The notes beneath the pieces were generated by a model, which saw only the letters and a program-made list of their open reading frames with translations, was not told where the DNA came from and made no database searches. A DNA stretch of 64,000 nt from Sepiola atlantica. Lineage: Eukaryota; Mollusca; Cephalopoda; Sepiida; Sepiolidae. Location: assembly GCA_963556195.1 (NCBI GenBank), contig OY744519.1:37641801-37705800 (forward strand), written 5' to 3'. This document shows positions 35,700 through 45,659 of the stretch, in pieces. How positions within the stretch are numbered: the first letter of the stretch is position 1; the number at the start of each line of letters is the position of its first letter. Both the position numbers and the translations under genes were made by a program.

Positions 35700-36492
35700 A
35701 TCTACATAAGAAATGAGATTGTTCTTACAAAACTGACCTCTACATGCATATTTAGCGTAAAAAACATAGATGTCACGTTATGTGCTCTCAACTACCTTTG
35801 CTGTAGCTTGACAATAAAAATTCTTTTTTGGCGCCCAAACGCAAAACGTGCTTTCTAAAGTAAAGTGAAACATTATTTATCGAGAAAACAAGTTGAACAA
35901 TAATCAGCACACGGTTAAGAAGAGAACCCCGCTCACCCTCCATTGCCGCCTTGGGGCTTGGGGGGATACTATATATTTTAAATTCACACACACACATGCT
36001 TACGGACTCTGACAAAAAGCAGCAGACACACAAAAGTGAGTAAGTGACGCTTAATTAGCTTTTAACGCACGCGCGCACACAAAGTCGTACAACTACGCGC
36101 CCTGACAAAAAGCGACACAGTCATTCATACACTTACGCATTCTAACGCAAGGGATCACACAGTTGCCTACATCGCTGCACCCATACACACACTAATAACT
36201 TGCAGGTATAAACTCATGCATGTTATTACTTTTCTAACCAAACTGAACATTTCAAATGAAAAATTAGTAAGATAAATATCTTGTGATTTGTATGTATATA
36301 AATATCTTGTGTTCTTCAAATAATGTTTCTTTCATTCAGTCAAATGTCATGATTTTATCTGTTTGTACTCATTTTTCTCTGCTTTTTAATACTTTTAATA
36401 CAATTTTATTATCAGCGTAGATCTTAGCCTGTTGTATAAGATACAACAGAAGTCAACATCTTAACAAGCTAGGCTCTACGCTGCTACAACCA
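35700..36492 (+). repeat. diverged 0.8 kb direct duplication, copy 2
   Basis: Partner of 33888-34670, offset by about 1.8 kb in the same orientation. Confidence 0.75.
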
Positions 36493-37739
36493 CTTACAAA
36501 TGATCATTTTTTGGCGAAAGATGAGTTACCAACATTGGCGCGTAGTCAGTTAAAATAAACTTTAAAATCGCAATTGCTTGGCTTTGTAAGAATTGACAGC
36601 TTCCGCACAGTTTTCGGATTGAACGACGACATTTTTAAATTCAAATTTATCCTATCGTATTCCGCTAGATTTAACACAGTGTAACCTCGGGGCTTAAACA
36701 TACGATGCTGTAGATGTTGAACTGGCATGGATTCAGCATTTTGATGAGGAATATGTTCTTCTAGTTCTGACAGCTTTTTTAAATAAGTCCCACCCGAACT
36801 CTGCCTCTAATACTTCGTCTTTCAACATGGCAATGTTTTTCATGATAAATGTCCGCTTTCTCACGAGCTTTGCTTATGTTTGCATTTTATTGTGTCGATC
36901 TAATGTAAATATAATTCTGCTGAAATGATTCCAATGGCATAAGTTATTTCGCTTATAAAGGAATCTATATTAAAAGCCGAGGTTCTTACACCTCTAATCA
37001 GTTTAAAGTCAAATAGTTTGCCGATGTTAAACAGAATAAAGTAAAAAGGAAAGAACAAAGAGGTGAACGAATTTAATTTCGACAAATCTTAGTAGTAAAA
37101 CACCAAAACAAATAAGCCCGTATACAATTCCTTTAACGACGTCACGTTTTTAATTTTTTTTTAAATCTATGTCGTATTTCATTTTGTTTAACGAAGGTCC
37201 GACATTCTTAGAAGGTCAGTTCACTTATTTGCAACTTATTTAGATTTTCCCAGTTTGGTATGTATATAAAATATACTGGGACCCTGACGAGAGAAAAAAA
37301 GAACGTAACCCAATTGAAATTTGTAATAAAAGCTTGTATTTCGAAAAAGGAGAAGAGAGGGAAAAAGCAGAAGAGTGTATTTCAAAAGACTGGTATTTAG
37401 AAGAACTCATATCAGATGTGTCTTTATAACAGTCTTTAACTGTGTTTGTTTTGCTTTGCTGTAGAAATATGGAGTCTTGCATTTCTTATCTTCTGATACT
37501 GATATAGGACCACGAACGTATCCTGCTGTGTGTAATGCGGATATAGCAGCAGCCGTGTTCAGTTGTTGGAAGATCACAGCAAAAAAGGAATACATTTCGA
37601 ATTTCACGGGCACATTAACCTGGCAGAATTGGTAAGCTGACCAGTGATTAACTATTTTTTGACCAACACCAGACCCTGTAAATATTGTCGTTTGAATTGG
37701 TAGTATCGTTGTGTAAATTATTTTTATGTCGGGAGAGTC
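36493..37739. other. unassigned sequence
   Basis: No gene or element recognised. Confidence 0.4.
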
Positions 37740-37773
37740 AAGCAGATATATATATATATATACATATATATAC

Positions 37774-37827
<54 letters not shown>

Positions 37828-37941
37828 TGCATGTATTGTATTAGTTTCTGTAGATGTAAATCCGTATGTATATATATGTATATTCGCGTTGTGGATGTAT
37901 GCATGTATGTATGTACATGGGTGTATCTATGTGTATGTATG

Positions 37942-37966
<25 letters not shown>
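37740..37966. repeat. (TA)n and TATG-rich microsatellites
   Basis: TA-rich runs at 37745-37822 and 37935-37965, separated by GTATGTAT-rich sequence. Confidence 0.9.
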
Positions 37967-37975
<9 letters not shown>

Positions 37976-38480
37976 CGTGTATGTATGGTGTGTGTTGTGC
38001 TTATGTATTTACTTGTGCAGGCGGGTTTATTTCCTGTATTAAAATTGATTTATACATTGAAACTGTTTTGTATACTGAAAGTATATTCATGCGCACGTAC
38101 GTACTTTGAATATATTTCTTGCTTGAAAGTGGATCTGTGTGTGTGTTCATGTTGAGATGTGTGTGTATATTGATGTATGTTTGTTTATATGTTCCTGTGT
38201 ATCTATTAAATCTGTTTACATGCGTGTAATTTACTGATAGATAATATACTTATGCCTAAATGTGTTTGTGACACTTGGGAAGTTACACAGGGTTGAAAGG
38301 TAACCCAAGAAGGTAATTAAACAGGAAAGAGGATAGATAGCTCATAAAAAGGTTGAAGAAGAGGCAACATATAAAATAGGTAATCTGATACTAATTCATA
38401 AGAAATAGAAAATAACCAATCCCAGGACAAGATTTATTCGTGAAAAAAGGTCAACAAATCAATCCCATTTCTCCGAATCT

Positions 38481-38546
38481 TTGGTCTGATGAGGTTGACT
38501 TACTGCGAAGAGTGCAACCGAAACATGAATGCACATATGTAACCAA
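38481..38546 (+). ncRNA. complete hammerhead ribozyme motif
   Basis: All parts can be drawn. Stem I is TTGGT (38481-38485) with ACCAA (38542-38546). The core is CTGATGA (38486-38492). Stem II starts GGTTG (38493-38497) and closes with CAACC (38515-38519), with ACT/AGT extending it after a one-base bulge. GAAA is at 38520-38523. Stem III is ACAT (38523-38526) with ATGT (38537-38540). The cleavage-site base is A38541, after GT. Every invariant position of the natural hammerhead is present. Stem I is open at the ends, so this is type I, the arrangement known from PLEs and retrozymes. Function is predicted only. Confidence 0.75.
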
Positions 38547-38690
38547 TAATGTTTGTATAAATAGAAATTTATACTTATAAACAGCTCTACTTGTTATCGA
38601 GCACTTTTTATAAACACTTGACTTTCTGCGAAGAGTACAACCGAAACATGTATGCACATATGTAACCAATAATGTTTGTATAAATAAAAA
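38494..38690 (+). repeat. two-unit repeat containing the hammerhead 3' half
   Basis: 38494-38566 and 38617-38690 share TGCGAAGAGT, CAACCGAAACATG, ATGCACATATGTAACCAATA and ATGTTTGTATAAAT. The second unit lacks the CTGATGA core, so only the first can form the ribozyme. The second unit runs directly into (TA)n. Confidence 0.85.
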
Positions 38691-38692
38691 AA

Positions 38693-38760
<68 letters not shown>
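38693..38760. repeat. (TA)n-(TG)n microsatellite
   Basis: TA run of about 55 bp followed by TG. Confidence 0.95.
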
Positions 38761-38761
<1 letters not shown>

Positions 38762-38966
38762 AGTGACTAACTGAACGGATATTATATATATTATTTTTCA
38801 TAAGATATTTCCTATGGAATTATGTCATGATCCAATATGTCATAACTGATTATAGAATATATCATAAAGTAATTAAGCGCTCAGATCAATGTTCTTCCAG
38901 AATAGCTGTACATCAAATGGTATGTATATATAATATATCTATTTATCTATATATCTATCTATTTAT

Positions 38967-38969
<3 letters not shown>

Positions 38970-39036
<67 letters not shown>

Positions 39037-39038
39037 AT
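38970..39038. repeat. (TA)n microsatellite
   Basis: TA run of about 58 bp followed by a few TG units. Confidence 0.95.
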
Positions 39039-39599
39039 GTGGTAGTTTGCATGGCGTACTGTGTAGGTACATTAGACTGTTAGGATAGGTATCCGACAAA
39101 ATGTATAAAAAAGACGAAATACAGGATAAACGATGACTAAATACAAAAACAAAGATCAGAACAGTAAGAGTCGATATTTTCCTTACGCATTTAATTGGGT
39201 GATTATTCATCACTGACGATACGGTTGAGAAACAGTAACATATATACTTAATATACAGGTAGAGATGAGGTGAACATAAGAGATGTGATTGATCTATGAC
39301 GTTTAATAGACGATTGGAGAAAATAGAAATGAAGCATGCACAGATTTGGTGTAGATACAATAGAATAATAGGATATATGATACTTGAGGAAAACGTGGCG
39401 GAGAGGTAGAAATCACCTGACACGGAATGTAGGTAACTTGTGAAGTATGCATTTGCAGAGTGGGATTGAATTAGATTGGCACTGTGGATGGGTTCAGTAT
39501 AGATGAGAGGAATATGGTTCATTGATAATGATTTGTGTAGAGCATAGAAAGAAAAAAGTTTAGTAAAAAGGCGAATGAGCTTCAATCAATTTGGTGTGA

Positions 39600-39790
39600 G
39601 AAAACCAACACATGCTCAACACGTTGGAGAGAAATATATAACTGCATATCGTAGTTTATGAAGGCAGCCAGCGTTGAACGTTTCAGATACATTTCAAGAC
39701 GACATTGTCTGTAGTTTATGTGGCAGGTCTACTTGCGCCACCTGAGATCCCATTGTATAACTAACTATACAAGAGGCCTACATGAATTGA
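39600..39790 (+). pseudogene. possible LINE C-terminal zinc-finger fragment
   Basis: A plus-strand frame reads FQDDIVCSLCGRSTCA and, after a stop, IV-LT then YTRGLH-like sequence, resembling the CxxCGR-C-SRIGL-SH-R tail found on many LINE reverse transcriptases. It is short and broken, and no RT is seen next to it. Confidence 0.35.
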
Positions 39791-39927
39791 ATATAGGTGT
39801 GCACAAACAGTGATCAGTGGCTTCAAATGGCATATCCGCAATCAACTTGTAACAGTAATTTGAGGCTGCTGACCTATCTTCATGCCCCTAATAAGGACGT
39901 TTTTAATATGTGTCTGAGAGTGGATAA

Positions 39928-39928
<1 letters not shown>

Positions 39929-39984
<56 letters not shown>
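39929..39984. repeat. (TA)n microsatellite
   Basis: TA run of about 56 bp. Confidence 0.95.
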
Positions 39985-39986
<2 letters not shown>

Positions 39987-40205
39987 ATATGATGGACTCT
40001 CCCGTCGATTTCGATTTGTAATTGCCAGGGTTGCGCAATCCGCAACAATCGCTCTCCTGAGTCAGCATAACTTGATTCCAATGGCAAGTAGTAATACAAG
40101 ACGACTGGAAACAATGCCGAGATAAGCAGATAGCACATACAGCACCTGGTATTCCCAAATGGTCACCCATTTAGTACTGGCCAGACTCGACGCCGCTTAA
40201 CTTCG

Positions 40206-40210
<5 letters not shown>
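39985..40210 (-). repeat. candidate 5S-derived SINE-like unit
   Basis: On the minus strand a 5S-like head (40210-40135) is followed by about 150 bp of unrelated sequence ending at a (TA)n tract. Both ends abut TA tracts. The layout matches a SINE with a 5S-type RNA polymerase III promoter, or simply a truncated 5S gene with flank. Confidence 0.45.
40135..40210 (-). pseudogene. 5S rRNA-derived sequence, 5' truncated
   Basis: The minus strand reads ATCACCGAAGTTAAGC, then GGCCAGTACT, ATGGGTGACC, GGGAATACCAGGTGCTGTA. This is the 3' two thirds of a metazoan 5S rRNA (from about nucleotide 42 to the end), with several substitutions such as AAATGGG for TGGATGGG. The internal control region is largely kept, the first 40 or so nucleotides are missing, and a TA tract begins at the break. 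Confidence 0.85.
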
Positions 40211-40259
<49 letters not shown>

Positions 40260-40310
40260 TGTATTTATATATATATATATACATATATGTATTTATATAT
40301 ATATATATAT
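40211..40310. repeat. (TA)n with two TACATATATGTATTTA units
   Basis: TA run with a short internal tandem repeat (40250-40300). It provides the target of the DNA transposon at 40317. Confidence 0.9.
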
Positions 40311-40316
40311 GTATAT

Positions 40317-40655
40317 TAGACCTCTTCAAAATTGACCTTTTTCTCTAAACATATGGAAACTGCTATTATTCCCATTCTCCAGGGTCTAAATCAGCGAAAT
40401 ATACCAGTTATTGTGATCTTGGACCTTGGCTATGCCTGCCTCAAGAACCATGTAATTTTATTGTTGACGTTTTTCAAAAACGCTGCAAAATATGAGATAT
40501 TATGTCCTTATTGTCATTGTAGCTTTCCAGAGGTTGATGCTATAGCATTGAAAGTGGTACCAAATGAAAGCTAATAAAATTGTCTTGCATATGCTAGTAA
40601 GCACAATAAAACACATGAACACCTGTGTAAATTTTAACTAATTTTAATGCACAAA
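40317..40655 (+). repeat. left terminal inverted repeat
   Basis: Aligns with the reverse complement of 43288-43618 over its whole length at about 90% by eye; the inner limit lies near TTTTAATGCACA. Confidence 0.9.
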
Positions 40656-40760
40656 CAGCTGGGACACTACACAAAATCAGTTTGGTAGTATGATAGCACT
40701 GCACTGACACATATATTGCATAAGAAACTGTCAGATAGGATGTTACTAATACATGTATTA

Positions 40761-43119
40761 TCACTTGTTCAATGTGGCTTTTTTGAAACTGTCAAATTTT
40801 TTCCTGTGGTACTCCACAACTTGTAGTAAGCAGCTTCTTTGCTCTGGGTCACTTGTGATCTGAGTTGCAAAGTCACTCATTAGTTTCACACCTCTCTCAG
40901 CCACATCATTGGTCACTTTCACTGACCTCACAAACTTCTGTGCATTCCTGTAGCTGTCATTGTTTCCCAGGTGTCAGCAGGAGTAGTGAGCCAGTCACAT
41001 TTCACTCGAAGAGTATCAAACAGAAAGTGAGACTCTGGCCCTACCAGGTCTGTGAGAACTGTAGCTGCATTGATGACAGGAAACACTGGCTTGCCTTTCC
41101 TGTAACTCTCAGGTTTCTCTGTTTCTGACAGCTTGACTGCGAGCTTCTCTTTTGCAGACTTGGTCATGCTGGCATGGGATCTGAACAAGGTGAATGGCAC
41201 TAGTTCCTGGGTCAGATACCAGCGGTGGTTGTTCATTTTCTTGAGAACAGAGGTTGCCAGTTCATAGTCATACTGCTTGTATTGCAGCATGTTCTTCATA
41301 TGCTGGAGGTCATGGATAGGTGCATCAGCTGCAGATGTGGTGGTCACCCAGTGGCTGGTGTAGAATAAGGTCAGGAACTTGTTCATCCTCTCCAGCTTGA
41401 AGATAGTGTCCGTGTTGTATTTTAGTTCCTTGGAAAACATGAGCATCTTCATACAGTAAATGTTCCTGGCCATCCAGCGGGCTTGGTGAATGGCACCTGG
41501 CTTGGCCCAGTAGATACCTCGAGGAGGTTCCTCACCAAGCAGGATCAGGCACAGCTCTGCCACCTCTCTGTAATCTGCCCTCGGACTTGCTTCCTCAAGG
41601 AAATTGCTTAAGACTGCAATTGTGCTTGTCTTCTTCTGTTTCAAGTCTTGTTCAACTAGGCCCAGAACTCTTGGGCAGTCCTTAACCAACTTGTCCCACT
41701 TCTCTTTCACATTGCTGAACATTGGGTTGTCAGGACTCTTGACCTTGCTGAACACAGCCTCCCATACACTTCCAATTATTACCTCTGATATGTGATGGCG
41801 ACAAGCGAAGTAGAATACCTTTTTCCCTAGTTTTTCTTCAATAAGCTTCGCTGCACCCTTGTTGATGCCACTGTTGCTTGCTGTGGTATCAAATACCAAG
41901 CCTACAATGTTGTCTGTGAGACCCCATGCTTCTATCAGTTCCAATGTAGCATTACACTGTTGGATTCCTGTGGAACTTTCTATGAAGGGCACACCAAGCA
42001 GCTTCCTTTCCTCATACTGTGGAGTACCAGAGACGAGCACTGCAAGACTTTCCACTGGGTATCTTTCACCAAGCACAAACCGTAGAAGTTTTCCATCCCA
42101 GTGTAGTGTGCAGTAATCTGGCGGACTTTCCTTGAAGTTATTCATGTAACTTTGGCACAAGTTATGACGAGTGTTTATCCTATTTCGTCTTGTAGTAGAG
42201 GCTAACATAACAAAGTCATCAAGATCTGCGCCTCCTGCCTTCAACACTGCAGACACCATGGCTGTAGTCTGGTTGTCAGAGAGTGACAACCGATCTGCAG
42301 TGTTACAAATCTCTTCACTGGTCATAACTGAGTGTGGAAAGTGTAAGGTTATCGTACTTGGTTTTGATGAACAGCTTGGTGTTGTCTGAATGTATTCTGA
42401 ACCCTCACTAGTACCAGAGCCTTGACTGTTCTCTGGGTCTTCATCACTTGAAATTTTCCCAACTTCTGCTGCTTCAGCAGTCACTGATGATAATATTCTC
42501 TCTTCTATTTCTTCTCGGAAGCTTTTCTCTCTAGACTTCTTCTCAAACACCTTATCATGACCTGACATGTGTGCCAGGCGAGTTGTCTGTAGGTCCAAGT
42601 AGAAATTGACGTCCTCTTCCTTGGTCTCCTTTGTGAGCAGCCTGTTACTTCTTATCTCCTCCACAACATCCTTTGCTCCAATATCAAATAACTTGTCTAA
42701 GTCCTTCAGAAAGTTAGCTCGTTTCTCTTCCTCTGGTTTGTTATTTCTTCCCTTGTTTTTAACAATTTTCCTGTACTTTTCATTGAGGATCATGAAACGG
42801 TTGACTGCATTTGGTCTAGTTAGTGTTTTAATCCTTGCCATATTCCAGAATGGAAAAACGACATCCAGGTATCATGGGCTAAAGACCTATTGTCACTGTT
42901 GGGATTATCATTCCTCAAATGCAGGAAATACTGGAACACCTGGCGATTAATAGGAAGTTTAGAGCCCCTGATGCTGGAGCTGGGTTTCCCAATGAGATAC
43001 ACATCACTGAATGACCTTGTGGCAGGAGTTGCCACCTTTCTTCTCTTTTCAGTTGGTTCATCCCGTTCACTTGTATCGCTGACCACTTTCCCACAGCATA
43101 GTTGTCTTCCAGATGCCAT
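40761..43119 (-). pseudogene. hAT-like transposase, two single-base frameshifts
   Basis: Three overlapping frames make one protein of about 790 residues. The N-terminal piece (43119-42870) starts MASGRQLCCGK and ends FLHLRN...AHDTWMSFF. The central piece (to about 40970) is 637 codons from its ATG at 42841. The C-terminal piece (to the stop at 40761) reads RNAQKFVRSVKVTNDVAERG. Numbered from the ATG at 42841, candidate catalytic residues are D249 (LHWDGK), D318 (LVFDTTASN), the CxxH motif C347-H350 (CRHH), RW 455-456 and E546 (YLTQEL). D-to-D spacing is 69, like hAT. The frames would join if T5 near 42870 were T6 and A3 near 40970 were A4. Both lesions are in homopolymers, so the gene may be intact in reality. 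A single-exon transposase is expected here. Confidence 0.8.
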
Positions 43120-43287
43120 GTTGTCAGCAGTTCACAAATCTTAACAAATCAGCTTTGACTTACAATCTGAAATGAATAGATAAAACATACTTAGTGATAA
43201 TAAATTATATACATGCGTTAAGAGTAACATTTTTGAGATAAAGTTATGTATTATATGATGGCATCCTTTCCAAGCATAAAAAATATA

Positions 43288-43618
43288 TGTGTGTGCATTA
43301 AAATAAATTAAAATTAACACAGGTGTGCATGTGTTTACTATCATATGCAAGACAATTTTATTAGCTTTCATTTGGTACCACTTTCAATGCTATAGCATCA
43401 ACCTCTGGAAAGCTACAATGAAAATAAGGACATAATATCCCAGATTTTGCAGCGTTTTTGAAAAACGTCAACAATAAAATTACATGGCTCTTGAGGCAGG
43501 CATAGCCAAGGACCAATATCACAATAACTGGTATATTTAGCTAAATTAGACTTTGGAGAATGGGAATAATATCAGTTTCCATATGTTCGAAGAAAAAGGT
43601 CAATTTTGAAGAGGTCTA
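43288..43618 (-). repeat. right terminal inverted repeat
   Basis: Partner of 40317-40655. It lies upstream of the transposase start, so it probably holds the promoter. Confidence 0.9.
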
Positions 43619-43619
43619 A

Positions 43620-43695
43620 TGTATATATATATATGTGTATATATATATATTTATATATATATGTATATATATATGTATATATATGTATATATAAT
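43620..43695. repeat. (TA)n / TATG microsatellite
   Basis: Continuation of the TA target tract on the right of the transposon. Confidence 0.9.
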
Positions 43696-43699
43696 GTAT

Positions 43700-44686
43700 A
43701 CCTATGTAAATTATAACTATAAGGTACACTTTTAGAGAGGTGGACCTATTGTGAAATAAGGAAAGCTCAATACACTGGATAGAGCAAAAATATGGTAAAT
43801 CAATCTTAACTTATTCTTCCTTAAAAGACAGTTTTTATTTCTTATCTGTGTTTAATCTACTTACATTCCCCCATTGGGAACATAACTTCACTGAGCTGAC
43901 CAGACTTTTGGTATTTCTGTATGCGGCCACCTTGGAATTTATTTTTTATTACTTTTTATCTTTACTTTTATCTTCTGCTCCCTCTTTTCTGCCGTAATAT
44001 TATTTTAATTTGAATCCCTTAACCACTCCCCCACCTGTTAGATTACACTCTATTTTCGATCGTTTTACTTTTTCTTTTCTTTTTTCTTTTTTCTTTTTTC
44101 TTTTTTTTCCTTTTTCTTTTATTCTTTCTCTTCCCTTTCTTTTTCTCTTCCCTCCTTTATGCTAGCCCACAATTCCCAAGTAATGTTAATACATTGCAAC
44201 AATTCGTTTTTGATTCCATTGATACTTTTGTCGTTGTTTTTTGCCTTGGAATAAGCTTAACTGAACACAGGAAGAATATTGTTTTCCTCGACATGGCCAA
44301 ACTTATTTGATTCCTCTCCGGGGACAACAGACCTGAGTGGAATCGTCGTCGTTGGATTTTTATACAGATACTTCTGGATTTACTAATATTTCTGAGCCCC
44401 ACGTTTTTTTTATTTCGTCATTAGAGATTCTTATGCCCGTTTGAAATTTAAAACTTTTTTAAAAAAACTCTTTCAAATTTGAAACTTTGACAGTCCTATC
44501 CTGTCAACTTATCAATCATAATTTTTCCTCTGATGATAAGATTTTAATCTTTGAAAAGCCTGGTTTTAGGAATGAAAGAGAAGAAAAATAAATGTTTTTA
44601 TTAACTAAACTGCTCCTTGTTTTGAACAACTGAAGATATCGATTTGCTTCCATTTGCAGGTCTTATCAATGTTCATTGACTTACCA

Positions 44687-44690
<4 letters not shown>
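43700..44690 (+). mobile_element. second copy of the hammerhead-bearing repeat family
   Basis: The start (GAAAGCTCAATACACTGGAT) matches 1905-1925. The middle is C/T-rich, with a long polypyrimidine run at 44060-44150. The 3' part repeats the CTTATC...CTCTGATGAT...TTTGAAAAGCCTGG series of 4205-4260 and ends at (TA)n. Compared with the 1.9-4.4 kb copy it lacks the inverted left arm. No protein-coding frame. Confidence 0.6.
44525..44572 (+). ncRNA. complete hammerhead ribozyme motif
   Basis: Stem I is TTCCT (44525-44529) with AGGAA (44568-44572). The core is CTGATGA (44530-44536). Stem II is AAGATT/AATCTT with a TT loop and a T-T mismatch at its base. GAAA is at 44553-44556. Stem III is AAGC (44556-44559) with GTTT (44563-44566), loop CTG. 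The cleavage-site base is T44567. All invariant core positions are present; the missing G-C pair at the base of stem II would lower activity. Confidence 0.65.
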
Positions 44691-44723
<33 letters not shown>

Positions 44724-44744
44724 ATATATATATATATATATATA
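44691..44744. repeat. (TA)n microsatellite
   Basis: TA run with TATG interruptions, directly after the hammerhead-bearing repeat. Confidence 0.9.
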
Positions 44745-45129
44745 AGGGTTATCTAACATTTTCTCTATTACTATTTCCTGTATATACACATATATTATAA
44801 GGTTGTTTATTATATTGCGTATATAATTGGTACCCAGGTAGTATCAGAATATATTGTGTTTTTTTTTAATAAATAAAGGTTTAAAAATGAAAACAAATGA
44901 AATGTATATTTGTTTTTCGAAACTCGAATGGTGCGCAACTGTAGGCAGACTTTGTGTATATTACAATATTAACTATAACATTATTAGAAGTTAGTAGTAG
45001 TATGAATATATGTTATGAAATAAGCTATACGAAGGCGACTATGTTTTATTTTAGCACGATATATGACGCTTTAACTAGCATAATTTTCTTGCGGGAATGC
45101 AACATTGACACATACGGGTAGCTTACTCG

Positions 45130-45154
45130 ATATATATATATATGTGTGTGTGCG

Positions 45155-45228
<74 letters not shown>
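45130..45228. repeat. (TA)n microsatellite
   Basis: TA run of about 70 bp, preceded by a short TA-TG segment. Confidence 0.95.
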
Positions 45229-45230
<2 letters not shown>

Positions 45231-45389
45231 CATATCTTTTTACATGGTAGTCTCAAAGCTACAATACAATATCTTGATACTAACTCTCATAACCTAGTAT
45301 TTCGTTTGTAGTAAACTTGGTCAATTTGTGTTATGCGTTGAAGACGCTTCTTGTGTCGCCGCCGCAAGGTGAACAATACCCTGTCTATA

Positions 45390-45650
45390 CTCAGTTAAAA
45401 AAAAGTTTGGTGCAACGTGTGAAAATATCTGGACGATGTAGACAATCTGCCCGTTCCATCTTATAGTCCAGACGTTGTCCCATCAGATTACGCTATATTT
45501 ATCTCAATTCAGCACTTTATAAAGTATCGGAGATTTACGTGTTGCGATAAAGTTTAAGAAGCCTGCGTAAAATTACTTATCCTAAGCCAAAATGTTGCAC
45601 TTTAACAACGTCCAATAGAAAGTCATGAAAAATGATTTTCTGTATTTTGA
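45390..45650 (+). pseudogene. mariner transposase C-terminal fragment
   Basis: The frame from 45448 reads LPVPSYSPDVVPSDYAIF and SIQHFIKYRRF, matching the mariner block around the third catalytic aspartate (typically PYSPDLAPSDYHLF). The rest of the gene and both termini are not found. This is a third mariner-like lineage, separate from copies A/B and C. Confidence 0.7.
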
Positions 45651-45659
45651 AGATGTTTC

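Larger units (their letters stand above)
40317..43618 (-). mobile_element. hAT-like DNA transposon with long inverted repeats
   Basis: The 3.3 kb element starts TAGACCTCTTCAAAATTGAC at both ends (right end read on the minus strand). If it begins at TAG, both flanks read ATGTATAT (40309-40316 and 43619-43626), an 8 bp duplication fitting the hAT preference nTnnnnAn, although the surroundings are TA-rich. It contains a single transposase gene on the minus strand. The long repeats of about 330 bp are unusual for hAT, so the superfamily is provisional. Confidence 0.85.

Noticed and set aside
38959..39585. 208-codon minus-strand frame
   Set aside because: It opens in purine-rich sequence and includes a TA tract; it has no domain, no family resemblance and unusual composition.
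40865..42950. Several plus-strand frames across the hAT-like element
   Set aside because: They are antisense shadows of the transposase; the minus strand carries the conserved catalytic motifs.
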